From positions 605,674-669,673 of the forward strand of contig NZ_OBMU01000001.1 in assembly GCF_900218065.1 (NCBI RefSeq): 64,000 nucleotides of DNA. Reading direction: 5' to 3'. This document shows, in pieces, positions 1 through 8,105 of this stretch. How positions within the stretch are numbered: the stretch's first letter is position 1; every line of letters begins with the position of its first letter. The translations under genes and the position numbers were made by a program. A model generated the notes under the pieces. It did no database searches. It worked only from the letters and a program-made list of their open reading frames with translations, and had not been told where the DNA came from. The DNA comes from Novosphingobium sp. Chol11. GTDB lineage: Bacteria > Pseudomonadota > Alphaproteobacteria > Sphingomonadales > Sphingomonadaceae.

Positions 1-14
1 CCCATGCAAGTCAT
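1..14 (-). CDS. Start of an unidentified gene leaving the left edge
   Basis: An ATG reads leftwards from base 14 on the minus strand (Met-Thr-Cys-Met). It is preceded by a strong Shine-Dalgarno-like purine run, GGAGGGAGGAA on the minus strand (bases 25 to 15). Only about four codons are inside the window, so neither the frame nor the product can be checked. It could be a chance ATG beside a purine tract. Confidence 0.3.
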
Positions 15-118
15 TTCCTCCCTCCGAGTTTGGGCGAGGGATGCGGGCCAGGGGAGCGAGCTTCCGGGCGTGCCGTTTAAGAACGTCCTCGGGCGCTGCG
101 CTGGCCCACCCCCGGCCC

Positions 119-146
119 TTCAAACGAGTCACGTGCCTCGTTTGAA
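119..146. repeat. CACGTG-core palindrome, copy 1
   Basis: Ten-base arms TTCAAACGAG and CTCGTTTGAA flank the 8-base loop TCACGTGC, and the pairing is perfect. Copy 1 lies in the opposite orientation to the copies at 2539 and 23617. Outside the arms are C-rich (104-118) and G-rich (152-166) tracts that could extend the pairing. It sits just past the 3' end of the nfeD-like gene. Three more copies in this window share the GAG-loop-CTC core with different outer stems. Confidence 0.85.
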
Positions 147-180
147 CGCCTGCGGGAGGGGTGAGGACTGAACTTCCCTG

Positions 181-624
181 TCAGGCCGGTTCCACTTGTA
201 GTACCGATGCATCCGCGCCGATGACGCGCACGTGGCTGCCCGCAGGTGCGTCGGGGCCTCGGCAGGACCAGACGCTGTCGCCGACCTTCACGCGGCCCCG
301 GCCTGCCTCGATGGCTTCGACCACCAGCACGACTTCGCCGATCAGGCGGGCGGTGCGATCGTTGAGCAGCGGGTCCTGCGAGTTCACCGGATTGGCCGCA
401 TACCAGCGACGGCCGCCCCAGACCGAAAGCAGGCACAGCAGCGCGAAGATCAGCAGCTGCACCGGCACAGAAACCGGCAGCGTCAGCGCGATCAGTCCCG
501 TCACCGCCGCCGCCAGCGCGACCCAGATGAGGAACACGCCGGGCAACAGGACTTCACCGACGCCGAGCAGGGCGGCGAAGACCAGCCAGCCCCAATGATC
601 GTCGAGCATGCCGAGCCAGTCCAT
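181..624 (-). CDS. NfeD-like membrane protein
   Basis: 147 residues. Hydrophobic segments lie at about residues 12-30, 31-50 and 55-70, followed by a soluble C-terminal domain (about 88-147) rich in beta-strand residues, the usual plan of short NfeD proteins with a C-terminal OB-like fold. NfeD proteins are partners of SPFH/stomatin proteins in membrane microdomains. The start codon overlaps the stop codon of the upstream SPFH gene (TGATG), so the two are translationally coupled, which supports the pairing. No protease domain is present, so this is the short NfeD1b-like form. The exact role is unknown. Confidence 0.85.
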   Translation of the reverse strand: MDWLGMLDDHWGWLVFAALLGVGEVLLPGVFLIWVALAAAVTGLIALTLPVSVPVQLLIFALLCLLSVWGGRRWYAANPVNSQDPLLNDRTARLIGEVVLVVEAIEAGRGRVKVGDSVWSCRGPDAPAGSHVRVIGADASVLQVEPA

Positions 625-1595
625 CAGCCCTGACCCTGCGCGAAGGGGCTGCGGCGGGGCGCGGCGGGGGGAGGGGTGGGTGTGCCGTCGCTGCCCAAGG
701 CCTCTTTCGCCAGCGCGCCGATGCCGCCCAGCGTACCGATCAACTGCGTGGCTTCCACGGGGAAGAGGATGGTCTTGGCATTGGGCGAATTGGCGAACTG
801 GCTCACCGCCTCGACATATTTCTGCGCGACGAAATAGTTGATCGCCTGCGCGTTGCCCGATGCAATGGCTTCAGATACCATCTGCGTTGCCTTGGCTTCC
901 GCCTCCGCCTCGCGCTCGCGGGCTTCGGCGTCGCGGAAGGCGGCTTCGCGGCGGCCTTCGGCTTCCAGGATCTGGCTTTGCTTCTGCCCCTCGGCCTTCA
1001 GGATTTCAGAGGCGCGCAGACCTTCCGATTCCAGGATCAGCGCACGCTTTTCGCGCTCCGCCTTCATCTGGCGGCCCATGGCATTGACGATATCGGCGGG
1101 CGGGCGGATGTCCTTCAGCTCGACACGGGTGATCTTGATGCCCCAGGCGTTGGTGGCGTGATCGACCACGGACAGCAGGCGGGCGTTGATCTCGTCGCGC
1201 TTGGACAAAGTTTCGTCCAGGTCCATGGAGCCCATGACGGTGCGCAGGTTGGTGGTCGCCAGCTGCATGATGGCGACGTAAAGCTCCGACACTTCATAGG
1301 CGGCCTTGGCGGCGTCCAGCACCTGGAAGAAGACGACGCCGTCGACCGACACCATGGCATTGTCCTTGGTGATGATCTCCTGCCCCGGAATGTCGACCAC
1401 CTGTTCCATCATGTTGATCTTGCGCCCGACGGCGTAGAAGAAGGCGGGGTAGAAATTGAGGCCCGGCTTTGCCACTTCGGTGAACCGGCCGAAGCGTTCG
1501 ATGGTATATTGATAGCCCTGCCGCACCACCTTGACGCTCACGGCCAGATAGAAGAGCACCAGGAAAGTCACGGTCAGCGCGAAGGTCGTCAGCAT
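624..1595 (-). CDS. SPFH/stomatin-type membrane protein (QmcA-like)
   Basis: 323 residues. One N-terminal membrane anchor (about residues 4-22) is followed by the SPFH/band 7 domain (about 20-190) and a long Ala/Glu/Arg-rich helix (about 195-260), typical of stomatin-like scaffolding proteins. Family members oligomerise on the inner membrane and organise or protect membrane proteins, often with FtsH or NfeD partners. The tail is Pro-rich and ends in a short polar segment. ATG at 1595 is preceded by a GGGAGAG-type ribosome site. It is coupled to the nfeD-like gene downstream. Family assignment is firm; the function in this organism is not known. Confidence 0.9.
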   Translation of the reverse strand: MLTTFALTVTFLVLFYLAVSVKVVRQGYQYTIERFGRFTEVAKPGLNFYPAFFYAVGRKINMMEQVVDIPGQEIITKDNAMVSVDGVVFFQVLDAAKAAYEVSELYVAIMQLATTNLRTVMGSMDLDETLSKRDEINARLLSVVDHATNAWGIKITRVELKDIRPPADIVNAMGRQMKAEREKRALILESEGLRASEILKAEGQKQSQILEAEGRREAAFRDAEAREREAEAEAKATQMVSEAIASGNAQAINYFVAQKYVEAVSQFANSPNAKTILFPVEATQLIGTLGGIGALAKEALGSDGTPTPPPAAPRRSPFAQGQG

Positions 1596-1695
1596 CTTTC
1601 TCTCCCCCGAAGAAGGGCTTGACTATGACGCGAAATCATTAACGGGAAAAGTCAAACCGTCACCGCTGCCGCCCGGCCCGAAGAGGAGACCTGTC

Positions 1696-2511
1696 ATGTT
1701 GCTGCGCCACGCCCGATCGCTGCTGTTCCTGCCCGCATCGAACAGGCGCGCCATCGCCAAGGCGCGCACCCTGTCCTGCGACATGGTCATGCTGGACCTG
1801 GAGGATGCGGTGGCTGACGGCATGAAGGAGGAAGCGCGCGCGAATGCGGTGGAGGCGGCGGCGGAAGGCTTTGGCAAACGGCTGTGCGCAGTCCGCATCA
1901 ATGTCGAAGGGACGCCGTGGCATGGGCCGGAAATGGTTGCGGTCAAGAAGTCCGCGGCGGACTATGTGATCCTGCCCAAGGTCGAAAATGGCAGGCAGGT
2001 GCGCGACGTGTTCAGCGTCTGCCAGAAGCCCGTCCTCGCCATGATCGAGAGCGCGGCCGGGGTTCTTGCCGCTGCGTCGATCGCGGCGGAAGAGGGGACG
2101 GCCGGGATCTTCATGGGCACCAATGACCTGCGGCAGGACCTTGGCATTCCTCCATCGGCGGGGAGGGAAGGGCTGAGTTTCGCCCTGCAGTCGGTGATCC
2201 TGAGCGCGCGGGCGGCGCGGGTTGCCGTGTTTGACGGCGTGTTCAATCGGTTGGATGATGAGGCAGGGTTCGAAGCGGAATGCGCGGCCGGGCATGCGCT
2301 TGGCTTTGACGGCAAGACGCTGATCCACCCGAGCCAGGTGCCCGTCGCCAACCAGGTGTTTGGGCCGGACGCGCAGGCGGTGGCCGATGCGCGGCGGCTG
2401 ATCGAGGCGGCGACGGGCGGGGCCGAGCGGTTCGAGGGGCGAATGATCGAGGGGATGCATGTCGAGGAGGCGCGCGCGCTGATCGCTCGGGCGGAGGCGG
2501 TTATGCCTTGA
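1696..2511 (+). CDS. CoA ester lyase, HpcH/HpaI (CitE-like) family
   Basis: 271 residues, a single TIM-barrel domain. Family landmarks are visible: LDLEDAV at residues 33-39, the substrate-binding Arg in VRIN (67-70), a metal-binding Glu in MIESA (116-120), GTNDL (141-145) and HPSQV near residue 212. Members cleave or hydrolyse malyl-CoA, citramalyl-CoA or related acyl-CoA esters. No citrate-lyase alpha or gamma gene is adjacent, so this is a stand-alone CitE-like lyase or thioesterase and not a citrate lyase subunit. ATG at 1696 has AGGAG eight bases upstream. It is divergent from the SPFH gene. The exact substrate cannot be read from sequence. Confidence 0.85.
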   Translation: MLLRHARSLLFLPASNRRAIAKARTLSCDMVMLDLEDAVADGMKEEARANAVEAAAEGFGKRLCAVRINVEGTPWHGPEMVAVKKSAADYVILPKVENGRQVRDVFSVCQKPVLAMIESAAGVLAAASIAAEEGTAGIFMGTNDLRQDLGIPPSAGREGLSFALQSVILSARAARVAVFDGVFNRLDDEAGFEAECAAGHALGFDGKTLIHPSQVPVANQVFGPDAQAVADARRLIEAATGGAERFEGRMIEGMHVEEARALIARAEAVMP

Positions 2512-2538
2512 GGGGCGCTTGTTCCCCTCCCGCAGGCG

Positions 2539-2566
2539 TTCAGACGAGGCACGTGACTCGTTTGAA
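2539..2566. repeat. CACGTG-core palindrome, copy 2
   Basis: Arms TTCAGACGAG and CTCGTTTGAA (one G-T wobble) flank loop GCACGTGA, the reverse complement of the loop in copy 1. The left flank (CCCTCCCGCAGGCG) is the same as in copy 1 once that copy is inverted. The repeat continues to the right with GGGGTGGGGCGAGCGGAGCG (2573-2592), a second palindrome of TCAGATT and AATCTGA arms at about 2604-2621, and the GC hairpin at 2645. The whole 2521-2674 gap is composite repeat. Confidence 0.85.
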
Positions 2567-2644
2567 GGGTTAGGGGTGGGGCGAGCGGAGCGAGCTTCTA
2601 CGGCTCAGATTGGGAAATCTGACGTTGCGCAGGCCCACCCCCGG

Positions 2645-2666
2645 CCCCTCCCGCTTGCGGGAGGGG
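2645..2666. terminator. GC-rich hairpin between convergent genes
   Basis: A perfect 10-base stem CCCCTCCCGC / GCGGGAGGGG with a TT loop lies 8 bases from the 3' end of the minus-strand lipoprotein gene and 130 bases past the CitE-like gene. There is no T-run, so it is either an atypical terminator or part of the repeat composite beginning at 2521. Confidence 0.45.
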
Positions 2667-2674
2667 AGATGAGG

Positions 2675-3295
2675 TTACTCCACCGCGTTCGCAGCGGTCG
2701 CAGCGTTTGCTGCCTCGGCCTCCGCCCCCTTCGGCGCAAAGACACGCAGGCTGTCCAGCACCCTTTTCGCGATCGGCTGATATTGTTCGCTCAGCATTTC
2801 GGGATAGACGAACGTCACGGTGACGATGCCCCCGTCAGGCTGGCGCAGGAGGCGGACGGCGACATTATTGCCTTCGCCGTCATTGGCGGTGCCGCGATAT
2901 TCATTGTCGCCGATGAAGTCGCCATCCACGCCTTCCGAACCGCTGCTCATCGCCTGGACGACCTGCTGGAGCGATTGCTTGTCCTCATTGCGCTGCCAGA
3001 AGACGCGGACGTCGGCCCCTGCGCCCGGGTCCTGATAGACGGTGCCGTCCGGCGTGCTGGCGCCGCTGTCCTTTTCCCAGCCTTCCGGGAAGCTGATGGA
3101 AAAGCCGCGTTCGTCATTCACATAATTGCGATTCTCGGCCGCTTCCGCCTTGCCCTCCGCAAGCGCCTTGGCAGCGGCGGCATTGGCGGCGGCGGCCAGT
3201 TCTTCCTGGCTCGGCATATCTTCCACCGGCTCGGCGCGCCCGCAGGCTACCAGCAGGAGGAGGGGAAGAGCGGTCGCCAGGCTAAGTTTTTTCAT
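2675..3295 (-). CDS. Putative lipoprotein, unknown function
   Basis: 206 residues from the ATG at 3295. The N-terminus is a lipoprotein signal (KK, hydrophobic stretch, LLLVAC lipobox with Cys about residue 18). An Ala-rich helical linker (about 28-55) follows, then one compact domain with motifs such as FSISFPEGW, resembling the beta-rich fold of PsbP-like/DUF1795-type proteins in outline only. The tail returns to an Ala/Asn/Glu-rich composition. The frame is open further upstream, but the longer start has no signal peptide. It is convergent with the CitE-like gene. Lipoprotein nature is well supported; the function is unknown. Confidence 0.75.
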   Translation of the reverse strand: MKKLSLATALPLLLLVACGRAEPVEDMPSQEELAAAANAAAAKALAEGKAEAAENRNYVNDERGFSISFPEGWEKDSGASTPDGTVYQDPGAGADVRVFWQRNEDKQSLQQVVQAMSSGSEGVDGDFIGDNEYRGTANDGEGNNVAVRLLRQPDGGIVTVTFVYPEMLSEQYQPIAKRVLDSLRVFAPKGAEAEAANAATAANAVE

Positions 3296-3383
3296 GCCCA
3301 GTCCAAAGCATAGCCAGCCCGACATTTCAACGGCGCAACGATATCCGCAGCGGCAGGATGAGCGTTGCGCTGCGCCGGTGCGT

Positions 3384-4832
3384 TCAAGCGGCGCTGTCGA
3401 TCCCAAGCTCGGCAAGCTTGCGATAGAGCGTCGAGCGGCCGATGCCCAGGCGGCGGGCGACCTCCGTCATGCGGCCGCGATAATGGCCGATCGCGAGGCG
3501 GATGACATCCGCTTCGATCTCCGCAAGCTGGCGGACATGGCCGTCGCCTTCGAACAGGGTGATGCCCGCCGCTTCCCGGTGAGTCGCGGGCACGGCGCGC
3601 AGGCGCGGCTGGAGCGGCTCGCCACTGGCGCGCGTCCGGATCTGCGCGGCGATCTGCGGAAAGTCCTGCGGCGTCAGCGCATCGCCCTCGCACAGCACGG
3701 CGGCGCGGAAGAGGGCGTTTTGCAGCTGGCGCACATTGCCCGGCCATTCATGCTGCATCAGCAGCGCGAGCGCATCGTCGGTCAGGCCCAGGCTGCGCAG
3801 CCCCGGCTGATTGGCGATGCGGGCGAGCAGATGACGGCAAAGCGCGGGAACGTCGCCAATACGCTCGCGCAGCGGCGGAATCGTCAACTGTACGACGTTC
3901 AGGCGGTAATAAAGGTCTTCGCGGAAACGCCCCGCCTCGATCTCATCGACCAGCCGCTTGTTGGTGGCGGCGATGATCCGCACATCGACATGGACCGGCC
4001 GCCGGGCTCCGATGGGCTGCACCTCGCCATCCTGAAGGACGCGCAGCAGTTTGACCTGGGCGTCGAGCGGCATTTCGCTGACTTCATCGAGGAAGATGGT
4101 GCCCATGTCGGCGGCGACAAACTTGCCGACCTGGCGCTCGAAGGCCCCGGTAAAGGCGCCGCGCTCATGGCCGAACAGGTCCGATTCGACGAGGTTCGCG
4201 GGGATGGCGCCGCAATTCACCGTCACCATCGCCTGCTTGTGGCGGGGGGAGGCCGCGTGGATGGCGCGGGCGATCACATCCTTGCCGACGCCGCTTTCGC
4301 CTTCGATCAGGACGGGGACGCGGGCGCGGGCCGCTTTGGCTGCGATCGCGAGGGCGGCGCGGAATTGCGGCGCGGCGCCGACCACATCTTCAAAAGAAAG
4401 GGCTGCGGATATCTTTTCCGTCAGCGGGCGCAGCTCACCCTTGCCATGCTCCTGCGACAGGGTGGCGTTGAGCGCGGAGAGCAGCCTTTCCGGCGCGACC
4501 GGCTTGGCAAGATAGTCGGTCGCGCCAGCACGCATGGCGTCCACGGCAACGGCGACACTGTTGTGCGCGGTCAGTATCAATATGGGAAGCGCAGGCCGAC
4601 GGCTGCGCAATTCGCGGACGAGGCCGGTCGCATCGGGGCCGGGAATCCACTGGTCGAGCAGCACCGCGTCCAGCCGCATCCCGTCCTGCGTGCCGAGCAT
4701 GGCGATCGCCATGTCGCCGTCATTGGCGAAGATCGTACGCCAGCCAGCGCGGGCGGCCAGCGCGGACACAAGCCTGCGTTGCGCGGGCTCTTCGTCGATC
4801 AGCATCAGCATGGGAACGCCGTCGCGCGCCAT
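3384..4832 (-). CDS. Sigma-54-dependent response regulator, NtrC family
   Basis: 482 residues in the classical three-part layout. The receiver domain (about 8-120) has phospho-acceptor Asp60 and conserved Lys110. The AAA+ domain (about 150-385) has Walker A GESGVGKD (178-185), the sigma-54 contact loop GAFTGA (225-230), Walker B IFLDE and the LYYRLNV segment. A Fis-type helix-turn-helix ends the protein (about 445-475). It should activate RpoN-dependent promoters after phosphorylation. No partner kinase gene is adjacent, so its signal is unknown. It is divergent from the coxIV-pntAA operon across a gap of about 150 bases. Confidence 0.92.
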   Translation of the reverse strand: MARDGVPMLMLIDEEPAQRRLVSALAARAGWRTIFANDGDMAIAMLGTQDGMRLDAVLLDQWIPGPDATGLVRELRSRRPALPILILTAHNSVAVAVDAMRAGATDYLAKPVAPERLLSALNATLSQEHGKGELRPLTEKISAALSFEDVVGAAPQFRAALAIAAKAARARVPVLIEGESGVGKDVIARAIHAASPRHKQAMVTVNCGAIPANLVESDLFGHERGAFTGAFERQVGKFVAADMGTIFLDEVSEMPLDAQVKLLRVLQDGEVQPIGARRPVHVDVRIIAATNKRLVDEIEAGRFREDLYYRLNVVQLTIPPLRERIGDVPALCRHLLARIANQPGLRSLGLTDDALALLMQHEWPGNVRQLQNALFRAAVLCEGDALTPQDFPQIAAQIRTRASGEPLQPRLRAVPATHREAAGITLFEGDGHVRQLAEIEADVIRLAIGHYRGRMTEVARRLGIGRSTLYRKLAELGIDSAA

Positions 4833-4988
4833 CTTACCCCTCTTCTTGTTCCGTGGCGCCAGCCTAGACCAAGGGGGTAAAGGCGCCCTTAACCGGAAAG
4901 TTTTTCTTCATCCGTTTCGAGGTTGAGGGGGGAGAACCTTGTCGATAAGAGGGGCCCGCTCAAAAACACAGGCGACAAGGGAATGGAC

Positions 4989-5114
4989 ATGGCGTCAGAA
5001 GGAAATATGGAGAGCGCGACCCAGACCTACACAGGGTTCGTGGCCCTCGTGAAGTGGGGCACTATCGCAAGCGTGATCGTCGCTGCGATCGTCGTTCTGC
5101 TGATCTCCAGCTAA
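4989..5114 (+). CDS. aa3-type cytochrome c oxidase subunit IV
   Basis: A 41-residue protein with a polar start, a TYTGFVALVKWGT segment and a single C-terminal membrane helix (about 22-40), the pattern of the small bacterial subunit IV of aa3-type oxidases. ATG at 4989 was chosen because AAGG lies eight bases upstream; an in-frame ATG at 4983 is too close to that site. The gene sits 26 bases before pntAA and not beside the oxidase catalytic subunits, an arrangement I recall as common in sphingomonads. The protein is probably an accessory stabilising subunit of the respiratory oxidase. Confidence 0.8.
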   Translation: MASEGNMESATQTYTGFVALVKWGTIASVIVAAIVVLLISS

Positions 5115-5140
5115 AGACCGGCGCCACCAGGGGGATGTCG

Positions 5141-6259
5141 ATGAAGATCGCTATTATCAAGGAGCTCGCCGAGGGTGAGCGCCGCGTTGCCGGTACGCCG
5201 GAAACCGTCAAGAAGTTCAAGGCGCTGGGCGCCGATGTTGCCGTCGAAGCGGGCGCGGGCCTTACCGCCGCCATCGCCGATGCCGACTATGCCGCCATGG
5301 GCGCGACCATTGCGGATCGCGCCGCGACGGTCGCGGGCGCGGACATCATTCTCGGCGTCCAGGGTCCTGACGTCGCCAGCATCACGGGCGCGAAGCCGGG
5401 TGCGTGGATCGTCGCTGGCCTCAACCCCTTTGTCGAGCGCGCGCGCGTCGACGCCTATGCGCAGGCGGGCTATGAAGCGCTGGCGATGGAGTTCATGCCG
5501 CGCATCACGCGCGCGCAGTCGATGGACATCCTGTCTTCGCAGTCGAACCTGTCGGGCTACAAGGCGGTGCTGGACGCAGCGTCCGAATATGGCCGCGCTT
5601 TCCCGATGATGATGACGGCGGCGGGGACGATCTCCCCGGCCAAGGCTTTCGTCATGGGCGTGGGCGTCGCGGGGCTTCAGGCGATCGCGACGGCCAAGCG
5701 CCTGGGCGCGCAGGTGTCGGCGACCGACGTGCGCTCGGCGACCAAGGAACAGATCGAAAGCCTGGGCGCGAAGGCGGTCTTCGTCGAAAGCGTCGCTGGC
5801 ATCGAGGGCGAGGGCAAGGGCGGCTATGCCACCGAAATGTCCGAGGATTACCAGAAGGCGCAGGCCGAACTGGTGTCCAGCCACATCGCCAAGCAGGACA
5901 TCGTCATCACGACGGCGCTGATTCCGGGCAAGCCCGCGCCGCGCCTTATCACCGATGCGCAAATCGCGACGATGAAGCCGGGCAGCGTGATCGTCGACCT
6001 CGCCGTCGAACAGGGCGGCAATGTCGAAGGCGCGGTGCTGGGCCAGGTGGTCGAGCGTCATGGCGTGAAGATCGTGGGCCACAAGAATGTGCCCTCGCGC
6101 CTTGCCGCCGACGCCTCGGCGCTGTTCGCGCGCAACCTCTATAATTTCCTCTCGGCCTTCTGGAACAAGGAACAGAATGCGCCGGTGCTGGACGAGGAAA
6201 TCGGCAACGCCATCCGCGTGACGCAGGGCGGCAAGGTCGTCAGCGACCGCCTGCTGTAA
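5141..6259 (+). CDS. pntAA: NAD(P) transhydrogenase, NAD(H)-binding alpha-1 subunit
   Basis: 372 residues, the normal length for a separate domain I subunit. It has the N-terminal alanine dehydrogenase-like half, the RQD-loop pattern (Arg124, Gln126, Asp129) and a Rossmann glycine motif GVGVAGLQAI (173-182), so the NAD(H) site looks intact. The enzyme normally couples hydride transfer between NADH and NADP+ to proton movement with PntAB and PntB. Start at ATG 5141, six bases after a GGGGG run; the ATG at 5135 abuts that run. The membrane partners expected downstream are present only as short, strongly diverged versions (6370-7298), so normal activity is doubtful unless intact partners are encoded elsewhere. 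Confidence 0.92.
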   Translation: MKIAIIKELAEGERRVAGTPETVKKFKALGADVAVEAGAGLTAAIADADYAAMGATIADRAATVAGADIILGVQGPDVASITGAKPGAWIVAGLNPFVERARVDAYAQAGYEALAMEFMPRITRAQSMDILSSQSNLSGYKAVLDAASEYGRAFPMMMTAAGTISPAKAFVMGVGVAGLQAIATAKRLGAQVSATDVRSATKEQIESLGAKAVFVESVAGIEGEGKGGYATEMSEDYQKAQAELVSSHIAKQDIVITTALIPGKPAPRLITDAQIATMKPGSVIVDLAVEQGGNVEGAVLGQVVERHGVKIVGHKNVPSRLAADASALFARNLYNFLSAFWNKEQNAPVLDEEIGNAIRVTQGGKVVSDRLL

Positions 6260-6270
6260 ATCGGCATGCT

Positions 6271-6301
6271 CCTCCCCCTCTGGCAAAGCCTGAGGGGGAG
6301 G
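6271..6301. repeat. Palindromic hairpin between pntAA and the small membrane genes
   Basis: Ten-base perfect arms CCTCCCCCTC and GAGGGGGAGG enclose a small inner stem (GGC-aaa-GCC). There is no T-run. It lies 11 bases after the pntAA stop and could weaken transcription into the two downstream reading frames, or be one more member of the C/G-tract palindromes seen elsewhere in this window. Confidence 0.6.
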
Positions 6302-6369
6302 GCTTCGGCGTCGTATCGCGCCTTTCCATGGATCAGGCAGGACCGGACGATCGCGTCTGAAGGGCAGGA

Positions 6370-6648
6370 ATGAGCGCGCTTCTCCTCCTCTGTTTCCTTC
6401 TGGCCTGTTCGATCGGTGCGATCACCGCCTGGCGTTTGCGCCTGGACGAAACCGGCGCCGTCCTCCCGCTGTTTCTGCTGCCGCCTGCAGCCATCGCCGC
6501 AACGCTGACCATCGCCGCTGAGGTGAGTAGTCCCGTCGCCCGCTATGTGAGTTTGGTCGCGGTCATATTGGCCAGCGCATCCTTCTGCGGCGGCGCCATC
6601 GCTGCGCGCCGGAGCGCCAAAGCCGGGCAGGCGGCGAAACGTCCATGA
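6370..6648 (+). CDS. Small membrane protein, diverged PntAB-like (transhydrogenase domain II)
   Basis: 92 residues with about three hydrophobic segments. By eye it aligns with the alpha-2 subunit PntAB: FLLACSIGAITAW near the start matches the family's FVLACFVGYYVVW, and SLVAVILASASFCGG with a following basic tail matches the conserved IAVLIASINIFGGF end. The central conserved TPLMSVTNAISG block of true PntAB is absent, replaced by a Pro/Leu/Ala stretch. The position after pntAA and the 4-base ATGA overlap with the next frame match pntAB. An AGGG site precedes the ATG. I read it as a diverged or decaying PntAB; an unrelated membrane protein is possible. Confidence 0.6.
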   Translation: MSALLLLCFLLACSIGAITAWRLRLDETGAVLPLFLLPPAAIAATLTIAAEVSSPVARYVSLVAVILASASFCGGAIAARRSAKAGQAAKRP

Positions 6649-7298
6649 CTGCCGGCTTTGACCTGATCCTGATCGGGCAGGCCCTCGCGGCGCTGCTTTT
6701 CCTGGGCGCTTCTTGGCCTTCCGCAATCATGTCGGGCCAGACGCGGCGGCATGCGGCTCTTGTTGGCACGATGATCCTGTCTGCCGTGGCGGTGTATGAC
6801 ATGGACGTCATCAACGGACCCGATATCATCGGCGCGTTGATCGTGGGCGGCGGCTTTGGCTTGCTGCTGGGACGGGAATGGCCGCGCGGCCGATGGATGC
6901 CGCTGTTGACGATATTCACCGGGTTCTCGGCAGCGGCGATGCTGTGTGCAGCAGCGGCGGCCTGGCTCAACCCCTATGCTTTCGGGCTGGTCGATGAGGG
7001 AAGCATCGGCATTGCCGCGCGGCATATGCTGGCGCTGGCAGTCGTGACCATGGGTGGCATCGGTGCGTCGACCTGCGCGCTAGGTGCGCTTCTTGGCGGA
7101 GAGCGATCGGCGGTGCTGCTGCTCGTCCTCGCCATTGCTATGGCGGGCTGGTCCGCCGCCGCGCTCGCACTCCTGCTGGAAAATGTGGGGCTCCTGGCTG
7201 CGGGAGGGCTTTCAGCTGCTGCCGGAACGGGCGTTGCGCTGCGCATATGTGGCGGAGCGCGCGGGAAGGGGCTTGCCGATGCGGGGTCCCATCCGTAA
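6645..7298 (+). CDS. Membrane protein, truncated and diverged PntB-like
   Basis: 217 residues with six or seven hydrophobic segments. The N-terminal 150 residues follow the membrane half of PntB from memory: GALIVGGGFGLLLGREW against the conserved VIGGAIG region, MPLLTIFTGFSAAAMLC against the loop-helix carrying the proton-channel His, and a later GASTCALGALLGG against the GSVVAFGKL segment. The equivalent of the essential His (His91 in E. coli) is Thr92 here. The whole NADP-binding domain III (about 180 residues) is missing; true PntB is about 460 residues. It overlaps the preceding frame by 4 bases. The product is unlikely to translocate protons as PntB does. Recent decay, or a new anchoring role for PntAA, are both possible. 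Confidence 0.6.
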   Translation: MTAGFDLILIGQALAALLFLGASWPSAIMSGQTRRHAALVGTMILSAVAVYDMDVINGPDIIGALIVGGGFGLLLGREWPRGRWMPLLTIFTGFSAAAMLCAAAAAWLNPYAFGLVDEGSIGIAARHMLALAVVTMGGIGASTCALGALLGGERSAVLLLVLAIAMAGWSAAALALLLENVGLLAAGGLSAAAGTGVALRICGGARGKGLADAGSHP

Positions 7299-7357
7299 CG
7301 CTGGAGCGGACGGACGCCGGGGCAGTTTCCGGGCGGCAATTGGGGTAAAGGCGCACC

Positions 7358-8050
7358 ATGCAGAAGCTCGGCCTGATCGGCGGTCTCAGCTGGACATCCA
7401 CAGCACGCTATTATCAGATCATCAATCAGGCGGTTTACCGGGCAAAGGGCGGGCAGCACAGCGCCCCGCTGCTGATAGAGAGCCTCGACTTCGCCGAAAT
7501 CGGCCGCTCCACCACCGAAGAGGAATGGGCCTATGCTGCGCAGGTGCTGACGGCATCCGCCCGGCGGCTGGAGCAGGCAGGCGCCAAGGCGCTGCTGATC
7601 TGCGCCAACAGCATGCACCGTGTCTATGACGAGGTGCAGGGCGGGGTGGATACGCCGATCATCAACATCGCCGATGCGGTCGGCCGCAAGATGAAGGCCG
7701 ATGGCGTGCAAAGGGCCGCGCTGATCGGCACCCGCAACGTCATGACGGAGAAATTCTACCGCCAGCGGCTGGTCGGCCACGGCATCTCGCTGCTGCCCCC
7801 GGACCTTGACCTCGCCGAGCGGATCGACCGCATCGTCTATGAGGAACTGACGATCGGCAAGGTGAGCCGCGAGTCCGAACGCTATATGCGCTCGGAACTG
7901 ACGGACATCGCGAAGGAAAATGTTCAGGCGGCGATCCTGGCCTGCACAGAACTGGAAATGATCGTCGATGTGAAGGCGAACGTGCTGCCCATCTACGACG
8001 GCACCGCGATCCATGCTCGCGCCGGGGTCGATGTGATCCTGGGGGATTGA
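7358..8050 (+). CDS. Aspartate/glutamate racemase family protein
   Basis: 230 residues, the normal length. Two catalytic cysteines are in place: Cys82 in ICANSMH and Cys196 in ACTELE. The N-terminal GLIGGLSW and the TPIINIADA segment are typical. Such PLP-independent racemases use the two-cysteine mechanism on Asp, Glu or other amino acids. The form with ANSMH and CTELE is nearest to the broad YgeA-like group, so it need not be the peptidoglycan D-Glu enzyme MurI. The ribosome site is weak. It ends 8 bases before a bidirectional terminator. Confidence 0.88.
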   Translation: MQKLGLIGGLSWTSTARYYQIINQAVYRAKGGQHSAPLLIESLDFAEIGRSTTEEEWAYAAQVLTASARRLEQAGAKALLICANSMHRVYDEVQGGVDTPIINIADAVGRKMKADGVQRAALIGTRNVMTEKFYRQRLVGHGISLLPPDLDLAERIDRIVYEELTIGKVSRESERYMRSELTDIAKENVQAAILACTELEMIVDVKANVLPIYDGTAIHARAGVDVILGD

Positions 8051-8058
8051 GCACAAAA

Positions 8059-8085
8059 AAGGGGACGCCCCCCGGACGTCCCCTT
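8059..8085. terminator. Bidirectional rho-independent terminator
   Basis: A 9-base stem AAGGGGACG / CGTCCCCTT with a 9-base loop. An A6 run lies to the left, giving U6 for minus-strand transcripts from tadC, and a short T5 run lies to the right. It separates the racemase gene from the end of the Tad operon and marks the true end of that operon. Confidence 0.85.
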
Positions 8086-8105
8086 CCTCCCCTTTTTAGC
8101 CTGTT

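Noticed and set aside
119..146. CACGTG cores as a transcription factor (G-box type) site
   Set aside because: The conserved unit is larger (GAG-8-CTC with pairing arms) and lies mainly past gene ends, not at promoters; a structural repeat fits better.
1696..2511. Citrate lyase beta subunit
   Set aside because: No citD, citF or citX neighbours; stand-alone CitE-like proteins act on other acyl-CoA esters.
3126..4880. A 584-codon plus-strand open frame opposite the NtrC-type regulator
   Set aside because: The regulator on the minus strand has all expected motifs; the opposite frame has none and is Arg/Gly/Asp-rich.
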